Positions 24,662 through 37,433 of a DNA stretch of 64,000 bases are shown one piece after another (positions within the stretch are counted from its first letter, which is position 1; each line of letters begins with the position of its first letter). A model generated the notes under the pieces. The model was not told where the DNA came from. It did not search any database and saw only the letters and a list, made by a program, of their open reading frames with translations. The translations under genes were made by a program, and so were the position numbers. Origin of the DNA: Datnioides undecimradiatus (lineage: Eukaryota > Chordata > Actinopteri > Lobotiformes > Datnioididae); the NCBI GenBank assembly GCA_008933995.1, contig WARS01000052.1, positions 4,526,001-4,590,000 on the forward strand, read 5' to 3'.

Positions 24662-26034
24662 GTCTGAGTGTGTGTGCAGTACAGGCTACGCTTAATGAGG
24701 GTAGAACAGGGCCCTTTGTTGAGACTCCTGCCACGAGGAAGCAGGGAGAGGGGGGAAAAGTGGAGGAATGGGTCTCGGTGGAAAATGTCAGCTTAAAAGA
24801 TGGGAACATTTCTTTTTCGGCAGTTTCCCTGTCTGGCATTTACTTCACAATGGCCCATTCAACTGCAGGTGATGCCTTGGCATATTCAGATGGGGCCAAT
24901 CCTGAAGGGGCGCGCTGACACAGGCTGGATAATGAAACACAGCACGGAGACAAACCATGGCAGACAGGACGATCTGAGGAGGAACAGTGGCACTAGATGT
25001 GGAACATGCACTGGTACACAGAACTGACCTGGGGGTGCGTTTGACCCCAGTTATCAAGGGCTTCAGAGTCTGCTGCTTCTCATGTCTCGTAACTTGTGTG
25101 AAACTGAACAAATTCGATTAGACATGACAATTTTAAGACGGTGTTTATATTTCTTTTTTATGTGATTCCAATTGGAACGATTTGAGAGGAAGCCGACCCT
25201 GAGATCCTACAGAGCTGACGTCTACCACCGATTACACAATACAAATGAAAGGGACGTGGGTGGAGGGAGATGAAGTAGTGACTGATGTAACGGTGAAAGT
25301 ACCCACCTTTCCTGTTTGCTGCATTCACAGAGGGCAAAAAGAAGGGGGGGGGGTTGTTAATTGGTATAAATATGGGCCTATAACTTCGTTCTAACCCTAT
25401 TTTCAGAAAGCTGAATCCAGTTCCTCCAAAAATGTAAGCCACATCTTGAAAGCAGTGCAGACAAAGTTATCTTAACACTCCTGGGAGACATTTGAGAATA
25501 ACCTCATCATTGTTCGCTGCTAGTGTTGGTCTTGGCGAATATGCAGGTAGCAATAACAACCTGAGTCCGAGCGTGATTATTCCTTTGCACATTCACTGCC
25601 AGTCCACAGTGAAAAGGGCACACAGCCACCTCCCCACAGTCCCTCCTGTCGATCTGTGCCTACATGGACAAAGGGCTTCCAGACACAGGATGCGCTACTC
25701 AACAGTGAGCTGTCTCAAGGTCTATTATTAACCAGTCCTTTTCTAAGTCTGCTGGAGATGGCAGCCACACAGCAGTCTGCAAGGCTGTGGATGGCAGGTT
25801 GGAAAATAGGTATGATCCGAAATGGAGAATCTCTAATGGAGCCATCAGGGGAAGATAGGGAGGAGGGACTTAATCGGGAAGAAGCCAAGTGTGGTAAATA
25901 AGAGCTAATAGATTCACATCTAAATGGAGGTTTTATAGCGTCCAAACCATATTATCATTATTATTATTATTGTCTCCTCTGTTCGCATACAAATAATTGA
26001 TCAGAACTAAAGGGCATCAGGGCAGACAGGTTGC

Positions 26035-26490
26035 ATCCATGGCTGCAACTGATTATTACCTTACAGAGCTGCCATAATTAGCAGATTAATTAGATTGATC
26101 CGTCGACTGACAGCTAATCTAACTGTCCAATTATCACTTAATCTTTGAGTCATTTTCATTGGAAAAATGCACAAAATATGATTGTTACAGGTTATAAAAT
26201 GTTAGTGTGCTGCTTGTCTTGGTCTTCCATGATTTTTGGGCAGCCTTATAATTCCTGTTATTGATTGATCAGGCAATTATTAGTCTCCCTCCAGTCTGCC
26301 TCTCCACTATCCAATTGTTCATTAAAGGAAAAAAATATAAAATATTCATTTTAGGAACATTTAAAAAGTCTAAATGCGGCAATGTTTATAGTTTCACAGT
26401 AGTAGAACCAAGCAGTTTTTGCCATTTCCCAAAATGATGATTCAATTTTCCAAATAGTTGCCGACCAACTATTACACTAATCGTTTAAAC
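26035..26490. mobile_element. Degraded MITE-like repeat with diverged terminal inverted repeats
   Basis: The left end reads catggctgcaactgattatt followed by an attaattag / gattgatccgtcgactga stretch. The right end reads caaatagttgccgaccaact followed by actaatcgtttaaac. Both resemble the ends (gctgcaactaacgattattt ... actaatcgttgcagc) of an abundant short non-autonomous element in teleosts. The internal gagtcattttcattggaaaaatg also fits. About 455 bp, no ORF, clearly old. Confidence 0.5.
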
Positions 26491-27051
26491 AGTACTTGTG
26501 TCATTATCCATTTATGTGTACCTCCCCAGCACCTTGTTGGCCTGTGTGTATCCATGGTGAGCTGCACAGGGGCAGCTGAAGCACTTTTAAGAGATATTGA
26601 CTGAGCTTTTAGTTAAGCCCTCTGTTGCAGCCTTCTGTTTCTTATTTGAAATGACCAACAGTGTTTGCCAAAACACTTTTCTCACTCCTAACTAAGGGTT
26701 TTTGACAGCCAAGCTGTGCTTTTCATTAGGGAGGCAATGTCAGCTGCCATTTCAACTGACACTTCACATAGTACTGTTAAAAACGACCAACTGGGCAGAG
26801 ATCGTTTGGGGAGAAATGAGGATTTTCTGAAAGACAAATCAATCCTTCTTGGTTCCCTTCCCGTTGCACTGTATATTACGGTAAGGAAATTGGATGTTAC
26901 AGTTTGGTCTGTAAGCAGCCGGGTGCAAATGGCAGGAGGGAGCATGTCTCATTAGCATTCCTGATGCAACCAAAAGAAACCTACAATCACAAGTGTCAGC
27001 GCAGTTCAGCCTCACACAAACAGAGGAAAATGACAGAGCACAGCCTCTTAC

Positions 27052-27206
27052 TTCTTGAAGAGCAGGATGGCGATGACGATGATGATGATGAGGACAACAG
27101 CCAACACTGGGCCCATAACCCATAACATTTCAGGTTGCTCCATTCCCTGAGCCATTCTTGTTGTGACCTGGATTGGGTCTGAGTATGGACTGGCTGAAAA
27201 CGTCAT
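27052..27206 (-). CDS. ptprf: ptprf exon: transmembrane segment
   Basis: The 155-nt exon encodes MTFSASPYSDPIQVTTRMAQ, then GMEQPEMLWVMGPVLAVV and a strongly hydrophobic helix rich in Ile and Val, ending LLFK plus two bases. Lys/Arg residues follow at the cytoplasmic face (stop-transfer, inside-positive). The PEMLW.xGPVLAV entry is the LAR form; PTPRS and PTPRD differ here. It begins in phase 0 and ends in phase 2. The introns on both sides are large (6.9 and 3.8 kb). Confidence 0.95.
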
Positions 27207-28129
27207 CTGTAAGGGTAAAGAAAAGAGAGGAAGCACAGGTACATGAGAGCAAAGTCTCCTGAGAGCTGTAGGTGATATGCAAGGATTTCCCTTCTTATCC
27301 AAATGCACAGTGGCCTCCTAAGGCGTTTTTATACTTCCTAAAATGAAGTTACAAATGGCCCACAAGTGACAGGGAAAAAGAAGTTCATGTGGGTATGCCT
27401 TTAAGGTAAATTCAACACGAGGAACCACAGGAAACCTCAGATGATACGTACAAAGTTCACCACGAATATGTACGGATGGATATTTAGACGGATACATACA
27501 AAGAAACATATTTATTTGAATATTTTTCTAAACTTTGTTGTTGGTTTTCACAAAGTATACTGGGAGGGTGAGGATGCTCATCACGACGTCAAAATATCCA
27601 ACACAGACACAAGGGGAGGCTAATATTTGAGTATGCTAAGATGACATAATTCAGGTTGTGAATTTGAGAAAAAGTAAACAACAGAAGACAATTACAGTGC
27701 ACTCAAGAGAAAAACCTAAATGCACATTAACTGTGTTTACCATGCAGCATTTCTGGAAGTTAATGTAACAATGTTGGAAATAAAAACCCCAAATTTCTTG
27801 AAAAAGAAAACGAATCAAACTATCTGACTGCTGAGTTCTTGCTACTAATGGGCCACAGTTCAAGGATGCTGTAGAACAAGCCATGAAGCTATTGACCAAA
27901 ATCAAAAGACACTTTACCAAAAACAATAACCATCTTGGTTAATGAAGTTATTATTATGTTTCCATTGAAGCACTGCATCATGTTAGAGATGATGACAGAG
28001 CAAGTGTGAGACAGGAGAAAGGCAGAGACAGAGAGGCAGGGATGAGTGTGCATGTCCCTTGGCCACTGAGATAAATGGGGGCACAGGAGAGGACTCATCT
28101 CTTCTTCATTAGTGTTCACACCGTGACGG

Positions 28130-28153
28130 AAGAGGAGGAGGAGGAGGAGGAGG
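28130..28153. repeat. (GAG)n trinucleotide repeat
   Basis: About seven GAG units within the large intron upstream of the transmembrane exon. Confidence 0.85.
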
Positions 28154-29147
28154 TGACGGTAAGGGTGCGTTTCCACCTTGGTTGTAAATGAGACATCTCT
28201 CCGCTCCTCCGTCTTGAAATGATGGTGGGGAGGGAGGGACGGAGGTGCGTGTGAGTGTGTGTGTCTCAGGAGTGTGTGCATGAGGCGACACAGTGTGGTG
28301 TTTAAAAAGTGTCTGAAAGAAGACGGAGTCCAACTGCAGGAGAGCAAGGTGACAGATGAGAAAGAGAAAGAGGGAGGTGCCAGGCATCTGTCATTAGAGC
28401 GCAGCGTGTCTCCTATTGAATGACGATGGGAGTTGCAGGTTGGGGAGGGAAGGAGGGTGTGCGGAGGGGCATGGGTGACAGATCGCAGCCCTCGAAGGGA
28501 ATTGGGCTCCCAGCATGCAGCGGGAGTGGCGGGGCGGCAGGCAGCGGTAATCCGGATCATTAGCTGCACAGCAGCCTGCTCTTCGGCACACAGGCAGATA
28601 TTAATTGGAAAGATAAGCTGAGATGAGCTCAAAGGGTCCTGCGCTCTGTCAAATAGTTCTGTTATCTCTCGCACTCTTGGGCAACTGCCGGAAAAATGTA
28701 CAGTACGGGTGTGAGAGTGTTCCTGCATGTCTCACTCGTGTACGTGCTAACTGGCGTGGTCTGAGACATGGGCACAGACACAAGGTTGATTCAAGTTACG
28801 AAGTGAAAAGATTCACATTTACACATTACGGCTGTAGTTTACAGCAGCAGTGTTTTCCATTTGTCTTTGCGAACACAGAGATGCAAACATTAGGCACATG
28901 AGACCACTTCTCTCCTGTTCTGTGCGCCTTTGGGAGGAACCTATTGTCTAAGAATAAAGAAAAACTACTCGGCGGTGGGACACAACTGATGTGATGACAC
29001 CACAGGGCTTCCTGTTCCTATGGGACGGCCCCAAAAAGGCTGTAGGATGTGGCCCTGCAGGGAATCCTGGGAAAAAACTTTTTTTTTTTCGTGGTGTAAC
29101 AAATGACTGCAGCTGTGCTTTCAGAGAAGGATAAGGGAGGAAGAGTG

Positions 29148-29172
29148 AGAGGAGAGGAGAGGAGAGGAGAGG
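29148..29172. repeat. (GGAGA)n pentanucleotide repeat
   Basis: Five GGAGA units in a purine-rich stretch of the large intron upstream of the transmembrane exon. Confidence 0.85.
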
Positions 29173-32100
29173 GCTGGACAAAAAGAGAGGTCTTTTTGTC
29201 TGTTGGTCACGCCAACGTACTGGGATCATCCATTTGAACAGCCCTAATATCTGATAAAAGCTCAGTCACGCAGCTCCTAATACTTCTGCGCTCACACAGG
29301 GGTTTCACAATGGAGCAGTGGTGCTGCGGAGGAATGTGTGAGCCTGAGAGTGAGTGAGTCAGAGACAGTGAGACTTATTAAAGTAAATATATGTGTACCT
29401 CGTACCTCTCTGAATCAGTGGGAATGTGTGTGTATGTCAGAGGTAGAGCCCTTCACCTACAGTGTTCATACAGTACAAACCAACGTATCAGGTAATAGGC
29501 TTCACTAATTTAACCTCTTGAGCTGATTGAAACGTCTCAACTGTTGTTAAATCACCTTAATTACACAAGAAATTTGCACTAGTTTTTGGCTTTTGTGTGT
29601 TTAGGCTGGTGTCTGTACTCAGCTGAAGATCTTACAGCCCTTCTCTAACAAAATCAGTCGCGGACTCTATATTTACACGTACATTAGCATGTCGGTATTT
29701 TAAGCTTATCGAGTATTTGGGACACGTTTCAGTATTTGTGGCTTGTGAAAAATAATGTGTACAAAGTTAGAAGGCTACGCTTGTTATTTCAATGTGTCAG
29801 ATACAAGCTGTGAGCGGTAATTAAGCTGCCACTCAAAACTGAAGTGCCTGCTCAGTCAACAAAAAGTGATTACACATCTCAATTGACTCCTTGGTTATTA
29901 GGTATTTATAACCCAAGTTGCTTAAAATATTGAGTGCCAAACCTAAATAGATTTCATAAGAGAATCAAATGTGTAAAGTGGATTAGATATCGGATTCACG
30001 TTTGATATAATTCGATTAGCCTGCATCACTACTGAGAGGAGACAGAGGGAAGCATATGACCGTGGATCGCTGCAGATGACTCCAGTAACTGTACAGTAAG
30101 TACTGTATATTCTTCAGTAAGCATTTTGAGTGAATGGATGTATTTGTTTGTGTTGATACACGTGTGTATGTGTCAGCGAGAGAAAGAGAAAGCGTGTGGT
30201 TGCGTGTAAAGAAAGTAAACAAATGTGTGTAAGCGCTTGTGTGAGCATACGTCAGTTTTTCTGAGCCCTTTTCTCAAGCTGCTCTGAGCCTCCACAAGTA
30301 TGTGTGTTTGTCTGCGTCGCAGCCGCTGAGATTGTGTGTGTGTGTGTATGACTGTAAGTGTTTGTCTGAGACAGAGTAAGAGAACAACAGAGAGCGAGAG
30401 AGAGTGGGTGATGAGAGATTGCAAAGAGTGAGGAGACGGAGAGAGAGACTGAAGCAGAGGTGTTGTGGTAGTAGCAGCACATCCAGTCTGCTATCTGGCC
30501 CGTGGGCTACGCAGCTTCCCCAGGCAGCCTCTGCTCCATCGTCCCCTGAGCGCAGAATCAGCTCCGCGCAGCACAGGCACGTTTTGTTTCAACTTGCCGT
30601 TGACCCCGCTAGCTTCTGCGTCTCTCCAGAAGTGGCTTAAATGAAGCCGCAGGGGTGTGCGCCAGACAAGCAAACAAACATGCAAAGACGCCCATTATGT
30701 ATCTGCCGCTCTTCTCTGCCTCCCTGGGGAGGCACAGGAGCCCACACGCTCTTCATCGTTGCATGACACAGGCAAAGACAGTGAGAAGGAGGGAGAAGAC
30801 AGGCCAGAGAAAGATGTAAAAACAAAAACAGAGGTACAGAAAGTGTGAGTTTTCTTTATCTACGAGGAACAGACATGTAGCTGCGGGGTCTAGCCTACCC
30901 TGCAAGATGACCCTCTCCTTAGTACTGTAGTTCCCCCCTCACTCTTTTGTCCATCCTCCCTCACATGCCCTCTTTCCCCATTCAGCAGTACAACTCCACT
31001 TTCCCCTTCCAGCTGTCTGAATATTGAGCATCCAGATATCTGGAGGCACTACTAGAGGGAGAAGCCACCAGGAGCGGATGTGACACAACACAGCTGAACA
31101 GAGAATCACATCGACAACGCCCGTATCCCTGCCACCCTCGGTGAGAAGTGGGGCCTGCATATGCTTTCACTCTGCTAGGAAAAAAAACCACATAATTCTC
31201 TCTTGATATTGTTTGTCAGAGCCTTTTGAATTTCGAAAGAAGCCAGTCTTCCATGTTAAGGGTGTTTTGAGCCCAGAGCACCAACAGAATTAGTGCTACA
31301 AAGCCAATTCTTGTTGAGAGTGAGTGGAATATAAATGTCTGGATAGCGCTGCAAACAGAAAACTGTGGTAAATACATTTGAACACCCTGTGTTTTGGTTT
31401 CTCTCTGCGGCACAAGCTCACCTCTCCCTTATCAAAAAAGAAAAAGCACACATTAGTGCAATCTCCTCCTCTCCCACCAGTTCACTCTCTCTCATGCGAG
31501 CTTCACAGGCTGGACGGGACACAATACAAAAATTTCGCTTTCCTCTTTTCCTCTCTCCAACACCCAACCCTCCTCTCTGTCTCACATCACACAGTGTTTC
31601 ATGCTACCTCCCTCCCTCACTCTCTTCTCGCATTAAATGATACTGTTTATACACACCCAGCATCTATCATCCCATTTCACACTTCCCCCGGCTTGTTTAT
31701 CTGCCTTGGGTGCTGGGGAGACATGAAGGAACAGTCTCTTCTTCTTACTCTCTCTCATCCCCCTTTGCCTTCCTTCCTTCTCTTCTTCCCTCCAACCACT
31801 GCTGGCTGCTTGTGGCCATTGATATACGAGGGCTTATTAAACCCTGGCGGTCCTGTGTGATCTACGCTGGGGGAGTTTGGGTGGAGGCGAGGAAGTGTAG
31901 TAAAGACACAAGTCATTTACTCCAGTACTTGTTGTCTTATTCTCCTGGGTCTGGTGAAGATCCTGCTCGAGGCAGCTTCTGCCAACTGCTCAATCTCGCC
32001 GCGCTTTACCTTCCGCGCCCGTTTGTGTTTGGTAATAAATGTTTGCAAGTGCCGCGCTGGGTGTGACAAAAACAAACACCGCTGTGGTATCCGAGTTTCC

Positions 32101-34111
32101 CAAAGAGTGCGGTTAGGGGATTTGTGCGGCGATCAATGACAGCCTACCTGTAGCCACCACCTCAGAATTCAGCACGTTTTCATCCGCACGAGAAACAAGG
32201 TTACTGGGAGAAATGAGGAAATCAAGGTGTTTACATGCGCTGCAGTAATCTTGTTACTGTAAATCCCCAGTTTATTACAGCAGCAGGTCAGTTATAGGAT
32301 TTCTCTCCTATCCCCCACTGTATTTTGAACCAGGCACGGCATATTTTGAGTGAATTTGTGACACAGTATCACGCTTCAGCCCGAGGAGGATTTTTTTTGT
32401 GCGGGACATTGCACTGACGGTTCAGGGAGAGGACAGGCTCTGTAGTAGGAGACTGACAATTTCTCCTTTCGATGTGTACACGTGTCTGCTTTGTCACAAA
32501 AAGTCTGCCAGCTCAGCCGACCGCGTCACCCTACCGAGACCTCTTTTTTTTCAGTTTCAGTGTTGGTCTGATTTTGGATGATTATTTTAGGCACATGGAT
32601 GAACTGTGATGAGTAATGATCTGTCTTTCGATCCCTTCAACGTCAAAAGTGCGCATGCATAAACGCTTTTGTACGGCCGTTTGAGTCCTTACATGGTCAA
32701 ATAACAGTTTTTCCAGCACTGCAGCTCTGGCTGACTGAGTTTCTGCAAACCTTAAGCCAAGTTAAGGAAATCAGGTGTCTTGCTTACATGAAGTTTAAGA
32801 AATGGGCTTGCTGCAGAAAACTGTCAATAACTGCAGTGAAGGTAAACACACTGATTGACTCACCCTGTGAGTGAAGCCTGATTAATCCAGGCGATTAAGT
32901 TTAAAGGTGGGAGGGTGCAACACAGTTTAAGGAGGGGGAGTACACAGAAAAAGACAAATCTTGAGCGCCACTGATCCAACCTGGTTCTTCTGGCAGGTGC
33001 AGTGAAAGTGTTGTGAAGCGATGGGGTTTAAGCATCTCCTTTGAAGTCAAGTGTATCATGGCTGCCCACTATAGCCTCCTTCGCACCTCCCTCCCCTTGT
33101 CAGAGCGAAGGAGTGGAGGATTACTGGGAGGAGGGGGGGGGCTTTAGGGACGTTTAAAGCAGCATTTCAAGAGAATCAGGCCTGCTTTACAGACTCCCTA
33201 GGCCCTGTGACCAGGCCCTCGTCTCCCTCTTAACTCCAGCCGCACTAATCAATCTCCTCTGCTCTCTTCACGGTCGAGACAGATGGGGAGAGGGAGAGAG
33301 ACACAGAGGCTCAGAGAGTGGGTGAGAGAAAATGAGCTGAGAGGAGAGAGAGAAGAGAAAGAAATAGGTAAAAAGTCTGGGATTTGGTTTCGGACATGGA
33401 GCACTCGCTCTCTCTCCCTCTGTGCTCGCCCAGGGCCCAGCTAGTGAATATGCATGTCCCGGGTAGTGGAAGAGCCCAGAGCAATCGCAGAGTCTCATTC
33501 TTCCTGCAGTGAAGTTTACTCCAGACCATCCCGTAGAGGGCTGAGCCTCTGCGTTAGTGCCGTTTGACGAGTGCATGGGGCTTCCACTTAGAAAGCCAAG
33601 AGTCTTGTATAAGCATTGTAAAGAGATCTGCGCAGGGCCCCGCTGGCTGCTGAAATGGCGAAGCTGGATCTCTGATGTCATTGTCGACTGATAAGGGAGT
33701 TATCAGGACAGGCTGCAGTGAATTTTAGAGGCGGCTGTAGTAAAGGCTAAGTGGCAGTAAAAACAACAACAATTTGGCTTGCCACTGTCATTTTGCAAAC
33801 GCTTCATTGGAAGCGTGATTAAGGCCTTGGTGATAAACGTAAATAGTTTGTCCCAAAAAAGACAACGTGACACATACAAATATTCACAACAGCTAAATTC
33901 AGTTTCAGCCTGACAAATCCTGGAGGAGCCTTCGCTTTCACAGTTTTGGCATTGTTGCATTACCAGTATTTTACATTTGCCCACTTTCCTACTTGATACA
34001 ATTTCCCTTAAAAAAATGTTTAAAATCAAAAAACACAATACAGTTATGCTGCTGGGAATGATTACATGTCTTTAATTAGTTAATACGAGTGGTTGTGCGT
34101 GTGGCTCTTAC

Positions 34112-34336
34112 GTAATTAGCAGCGCTGTCTGTCCCATCGTGTCGGAGTACGGCCAGGACGAAGCAGATATACTCCTGTGGACTGTTCAGGGGCTTGTTGT
34201 AGAAGCCGTTGTACCTCTTCTCATCACCCAGGGTGAAGGTGGTCGGCAGTGACGCCAGCTTGGCAGCAATGTAAGGCTTGGAGGAATCCAAGTGGCGCCT
34301 GCGCCTCAGGACAGGGCCCTCACTTGACTTGAGCAG
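34112..34336 (-). CDS. ptprf: ptprf exon: membrane-proximal domain with furin-type site
   Basis: The 225-nt, 75-codon exon (phases 0-0) encodes [20 protein letters not shown] through GTDSAANY. The RRRR run about 14 residues in matches the position of the RRRRR site where LAR precursors are cut by a furin-like protease into the extracellular E-subunit and the membrane-anchored P-subunit, which stay associated. Downstream, [17 protein letters not shown] and YICFVLAVL are the conserved family strands. Cleavage is inferred from family knowledge plus the visible motif. Confidence 0.95.
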
Positions 34337-35494
34337 CTGTGGGAAACACAGGGAGCAAAGGTTAAGGTCAAGTTTAGAGTCAAAGTGAGTCAAGATCTCC
34401 TTCCAGATGGGAAGTAAGAAAAAACTGAATTTTCATTAATAGAGACTGCATCATATTGTAACATGGAGTAAAAGTGATTAACCTCCACTATTTCCTAAAA
34501 TCTCAAAAAAATAATAAAACAAATTTAAAAAAAATACCCTCGCAATACGTCCAGGTCTGGTTCTAACCACACTTCCAAATAAGAGATAATGATTCCACAC
34601 AGCTAAAATGCCCTTTGCTCAGTGATATAACTTTGCAAACAATGCAGCCAAGCTACGAAGTGAGCAATTAGCGCTTGCTCCAGCACACAATCTCAGCATG
34701 ACTGCCAGCCTGGTTAATAAATGAGCAGGAGCACACAGCACTGCGGCATTGTGTTTTCAGCAGCATTTTGTTTTCTGTCAGTGATGTCTCATGCACTGCT
34801 CCAGATGTAGCTTTATTAAATCATTATGTCGGAGGGAGGAGACAATGGCCTGCTCAGTGTTTAATGACTCAGGGAGTCCCATCTCTCTCCCTCTCTTGGT
34901 CTCTTCTGTTATTTCTTCAGGGAACTTGAACAATAGCGATCCAAACCAACGAGCCTCGCAGTTTACTTAAAAATGATGCTATTAATATTTAGGCATGTCA
35001 TTTAGTTTAAATCCTCTTGTGGCCAAGGAAGACCTTTATTCAATAGAATAATAAAGCAGTCATAAATCTTTATCCTCATCTGAATACCTTATGTAAAACT
35101 TTGTGTGGAGTTGCCAAACCCTGAATACAAAGAGTATAAAGAAAAACATAGGGCAATAATGTGTAACTAATGTTTCGAGAAAATGCCACAAGAGTTTATT
35201 TACTTTCCATTTACACCCATAGTTATATAAGATTATTCCCTCTGCACTCAAACTGTTGGATTTAGCAGATGGGTACTGTCTGCCGACCTGGCATCCAATC
35301 ATGACATTTCCCACCTGCCCGAGTGAGTCATTGTTTAAAATCCCTTTGCCCTGCCACCCACCCCCGCCTCCTGTGCCCAGGAGGGTAGAGCTAATTAGCT
35401 ACAACCAGTGACTTCCTTCCCAGTTGGAACGGAAGATGCTATTGGTGACCTCTGACCCTGCAGATTAGCCAATCAGCCACCGGCTGGCACTCAC
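34337..35494. other. Intron in the membrane-proximal domain
   Basis: 1158 nt, A+T-rich unique sequence; nothing else seen. Confidence 0.85.
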
Positions 35495-35573
35495 CTCTTC
35501 CAGGTCCATCTCGTCTGGATTCTTCCACTGCTGTGTCGTCTGGGACACCGGCACCACCACGATGTAGTACCAC
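35495..35573 (-). CDS. ptprf: ptprf exon: membrane-proximal WYYIVVVP segment
   Basis: A 79-nt exon encodes WYYIVVVPVSQTTQQWKNPD and then EMDLEE. The WYYIVVVP core is conserved in LAR-type phosphatases and follows FN8. It is shorter than the human equivalent, which has a longer loop after IVVVP. It enters in phase 2 and leaves in phase 0 (GAG/GTGAGT). Confidence 0.93.
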
Positions 35574-36310
35574 CTGGCAAGAAAAATAAAGCCTGTGTTA
35601 AGACAGGCTGACTGAAGTACATACACGCTGAGATCAAAGTGGGCCAAGCGCATTAATAACACAGTCTAAACACTTAGAAAGACATACTTTCACTGTGAGG
35701 CCTTGCTGGGCTGAATGCGAAACTTGAGTGGCACACAAACGGGTCCGACCAAGGTCGAACACCAGCAGATTGGCACTGCATTCTCCAATTAATGGCTAAT
35801 CACTAAGAACATCTGCCATGTAGACTGGAACAAACACTATCCCAGTGAGAGAAGCCTTCAGCTAATAGAGTTCCCCATAGGAATCCTTAGGTTAATAAGA
35901 CCAGCTATGTGACTACTCGTGTGTGTTCTTTTACTGCTATCGTTAAAAAGACCAAAAATAGAGGGAAAAGAAAGACATCAGAAAGACATTCAGGAGTTTA
36001 GGGTCAAATTAAGGAGTAAGGTAATGAATGGAGGGACATGCTTGTGAGTACACAGCGTACAAACATCTGTGTTTATTTATGTGCTCCCTCTCTCTCTGTC
36101 TCTCTCGTGCTCTCCCCCAGTCTGTCTTCTCTCAGCTCAAAGTTTTTCCCCCAGTGCGGCATTCAACCGCTTGTAAAATCAGCTGCTGCTGACAGTGAAA
36201 GCAGCTGCTTCTCTCCCCTACTCTCCAGGCCTCGACTCTGTGATTCAACAGTCAGTCAAGTCTGGGACTGGGAGAAGACATGTATAACAAGACTCCCCAC
36301 ACCCCCCAGT

Positions 36311-36312
<2 letters not shown>

Positions 36313-36345
<33 letters not shown>
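36313..36345. repeat. (CA)n microsatellite
   Basis: About sixteen CA units in the 1.6-kb intron upstream of the WYYIVVVP exon; paired with a GT array 130 nt to the right. Confidence 0.92.
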
Positions 36346-36347
<2 letters not shown>

Positions 36348-36478
36348 CCACTCTTCCATCCCCACTCACGTGGGCTCTTTTCCTGTCAATCTGTGCTGGA
36401 ACTTTTGCCAGCCCTGACAGCCCTGTAATCTTTTTACAATCAACCCTGTGCACTCCCCCTACTCAGATGTGTCTGTAT

Positions 36479-36502
36479 GTGTGTGTGTGTGTGTGTGTGT
36501 GT
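36479..36502. repeat. (GT)n microsatellite
   Basis: Twelve GT units. With the CA array at 36313-36345 it forms two complementary repeats in inverted arrangement, able to pair in the pre-mRNA. Confidence 0.9.
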
Positions 36503-37185
36503 ATAAAGGAAAAGCTTTACTCGTCAGGGTCAGACGCAATTCTCCTCTTAACAATTTGAGTCAAAAGACAATGCAGCTGATGTTAAAAGTCTCGATTATC
36601 ATCAGAGTAAAGTTGGCTGAGACTGAAAGTTGCAGTTTAAGTTTCAAAATAAGTTCAGTATTGATCAGATATAAATGTGCCACTTGTGCAGCTGCTAGAG
36701 AAGTTGTTCAGTTTGCAGAGTTGAAGTTTAATTATCTTCCAAATGACAGCATTATTTGAGAATAAGTGGCCCCAAAATCTCAAACAGACATCTTGGTTGA
36801 TTTGTCGACTAAAATGAAATTGTAAATGTAGTTTTTATTAACTGTCAACAAGTAAATCATTTGGGAATTTAACTGATGAATTACTGTGCTTCAATGCATT
36901 TGGAGTGCGTTGCCAAACCTAGGATGTCACTGTATTCTGTCACTGTGGTTTTTTGAGAAATAACCCTCTCAATACCCAGTTCGGGTAAAATAAACAGTGG
37001 GTCCCTTTTAGCATTCTGTTCACACAGCCCTTGAGAGGCTGCACAAAACACACCGATCACAGATGTAAAGCTGGGTCAGTGCAGCAGCGAAGAATCAAAT
37101 ACAAATGAAGGTATATTACCACTGATTCTAATTCATCGTCTCAAAGCCAGCCTGTGCTCTTGGCCCCACGGGTCTAAGTACTGAC

Positions 37186-37433
37186 CTCACACGTGTGTTG
37201 GTCTGGACTTTAGGCAGGTTGATAGTCATCTTGCCACCCTGCGCCTGATGAGTTCTAGGCTTGGTCTTGATCAGGTCAGGGGCAGTGCGGATGGACACCT
37301 GCTGCTGCAGACCCCCAGCAATGTTGCCCCTGCTTGTCAGCACAAAAGAGTAGTCTGTGTCCGGCTGCAGCTGCGTGATCAGCCTCCTCTTCAGGTCTCC
37401 CAGCACTTCCACGCTTTGCTGGTTGTACAAGAT
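37186..37433 (-). CDS. ptprf: ptprf exon: FN8, second half, and start of the membrane-proximal segment
   Basis: The 248-nt exon encodes ILYNQQSVEVLGDLKRRLI through LPKVQTNTRV plus two bases of an Arg codon. It contains the TDYSFVLTSRGNIAGGLQQ strand pair and VSIRTAPDL, all at LAR positions. It starts in phase 0 and ends in phase 2, joining as VRWYYIVVVP to the next exon. The linker KTKPRTHQAQGGKMTINLP has diverged from mammals, as expected for a loop between FN8 and the membrane-proximal domain. Confidence 0.95.

Larger units (their letters stand above)
23244..27051. other. Intron between the transmembrane and juxtamembrane exons
   Basis: 3808 nt. Holds a CA array at 24638 and the degraded MITE-like repeat at 26035-26490. 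An optional juxtamembrane mini-exon known from mammals was looked for and not recognised. Confidence 0.8.
27207..34111. other. Largest intron in the window, upstream of the transmembrane exon
   Basis: 6905 nt. Contains the GAG and GGAGA repeats, a GT run near 30330-30350, a CU-rich + strand segment around 31.4-31.8 kb and moderately CpG-rich patches near 30.5-30.65 and 31.98-32.07 kb. The 279-codon open frame on the minus strand at 27889-28728 has no recognisable domain and biased low-complexity composition, so it is not called a gene. Confidence 0.75.
35574..37185. other. Intron after FN8
   Basis: 1612 nt with the CA and GT arrays near 36.3-36.5 kb; otherwise unique sequence. Confidence 0.85.

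Noticed and set aside
27889-28728. 279-codon open frame on the minus strand
   Set aside because: It lies in the intron upstream of the transmembrane exon, has no recognisable domain, is full of low-complexity His/Ser/Leu/Pro runs from CU-rich DNA, and overlaps several other frames of similar quality.
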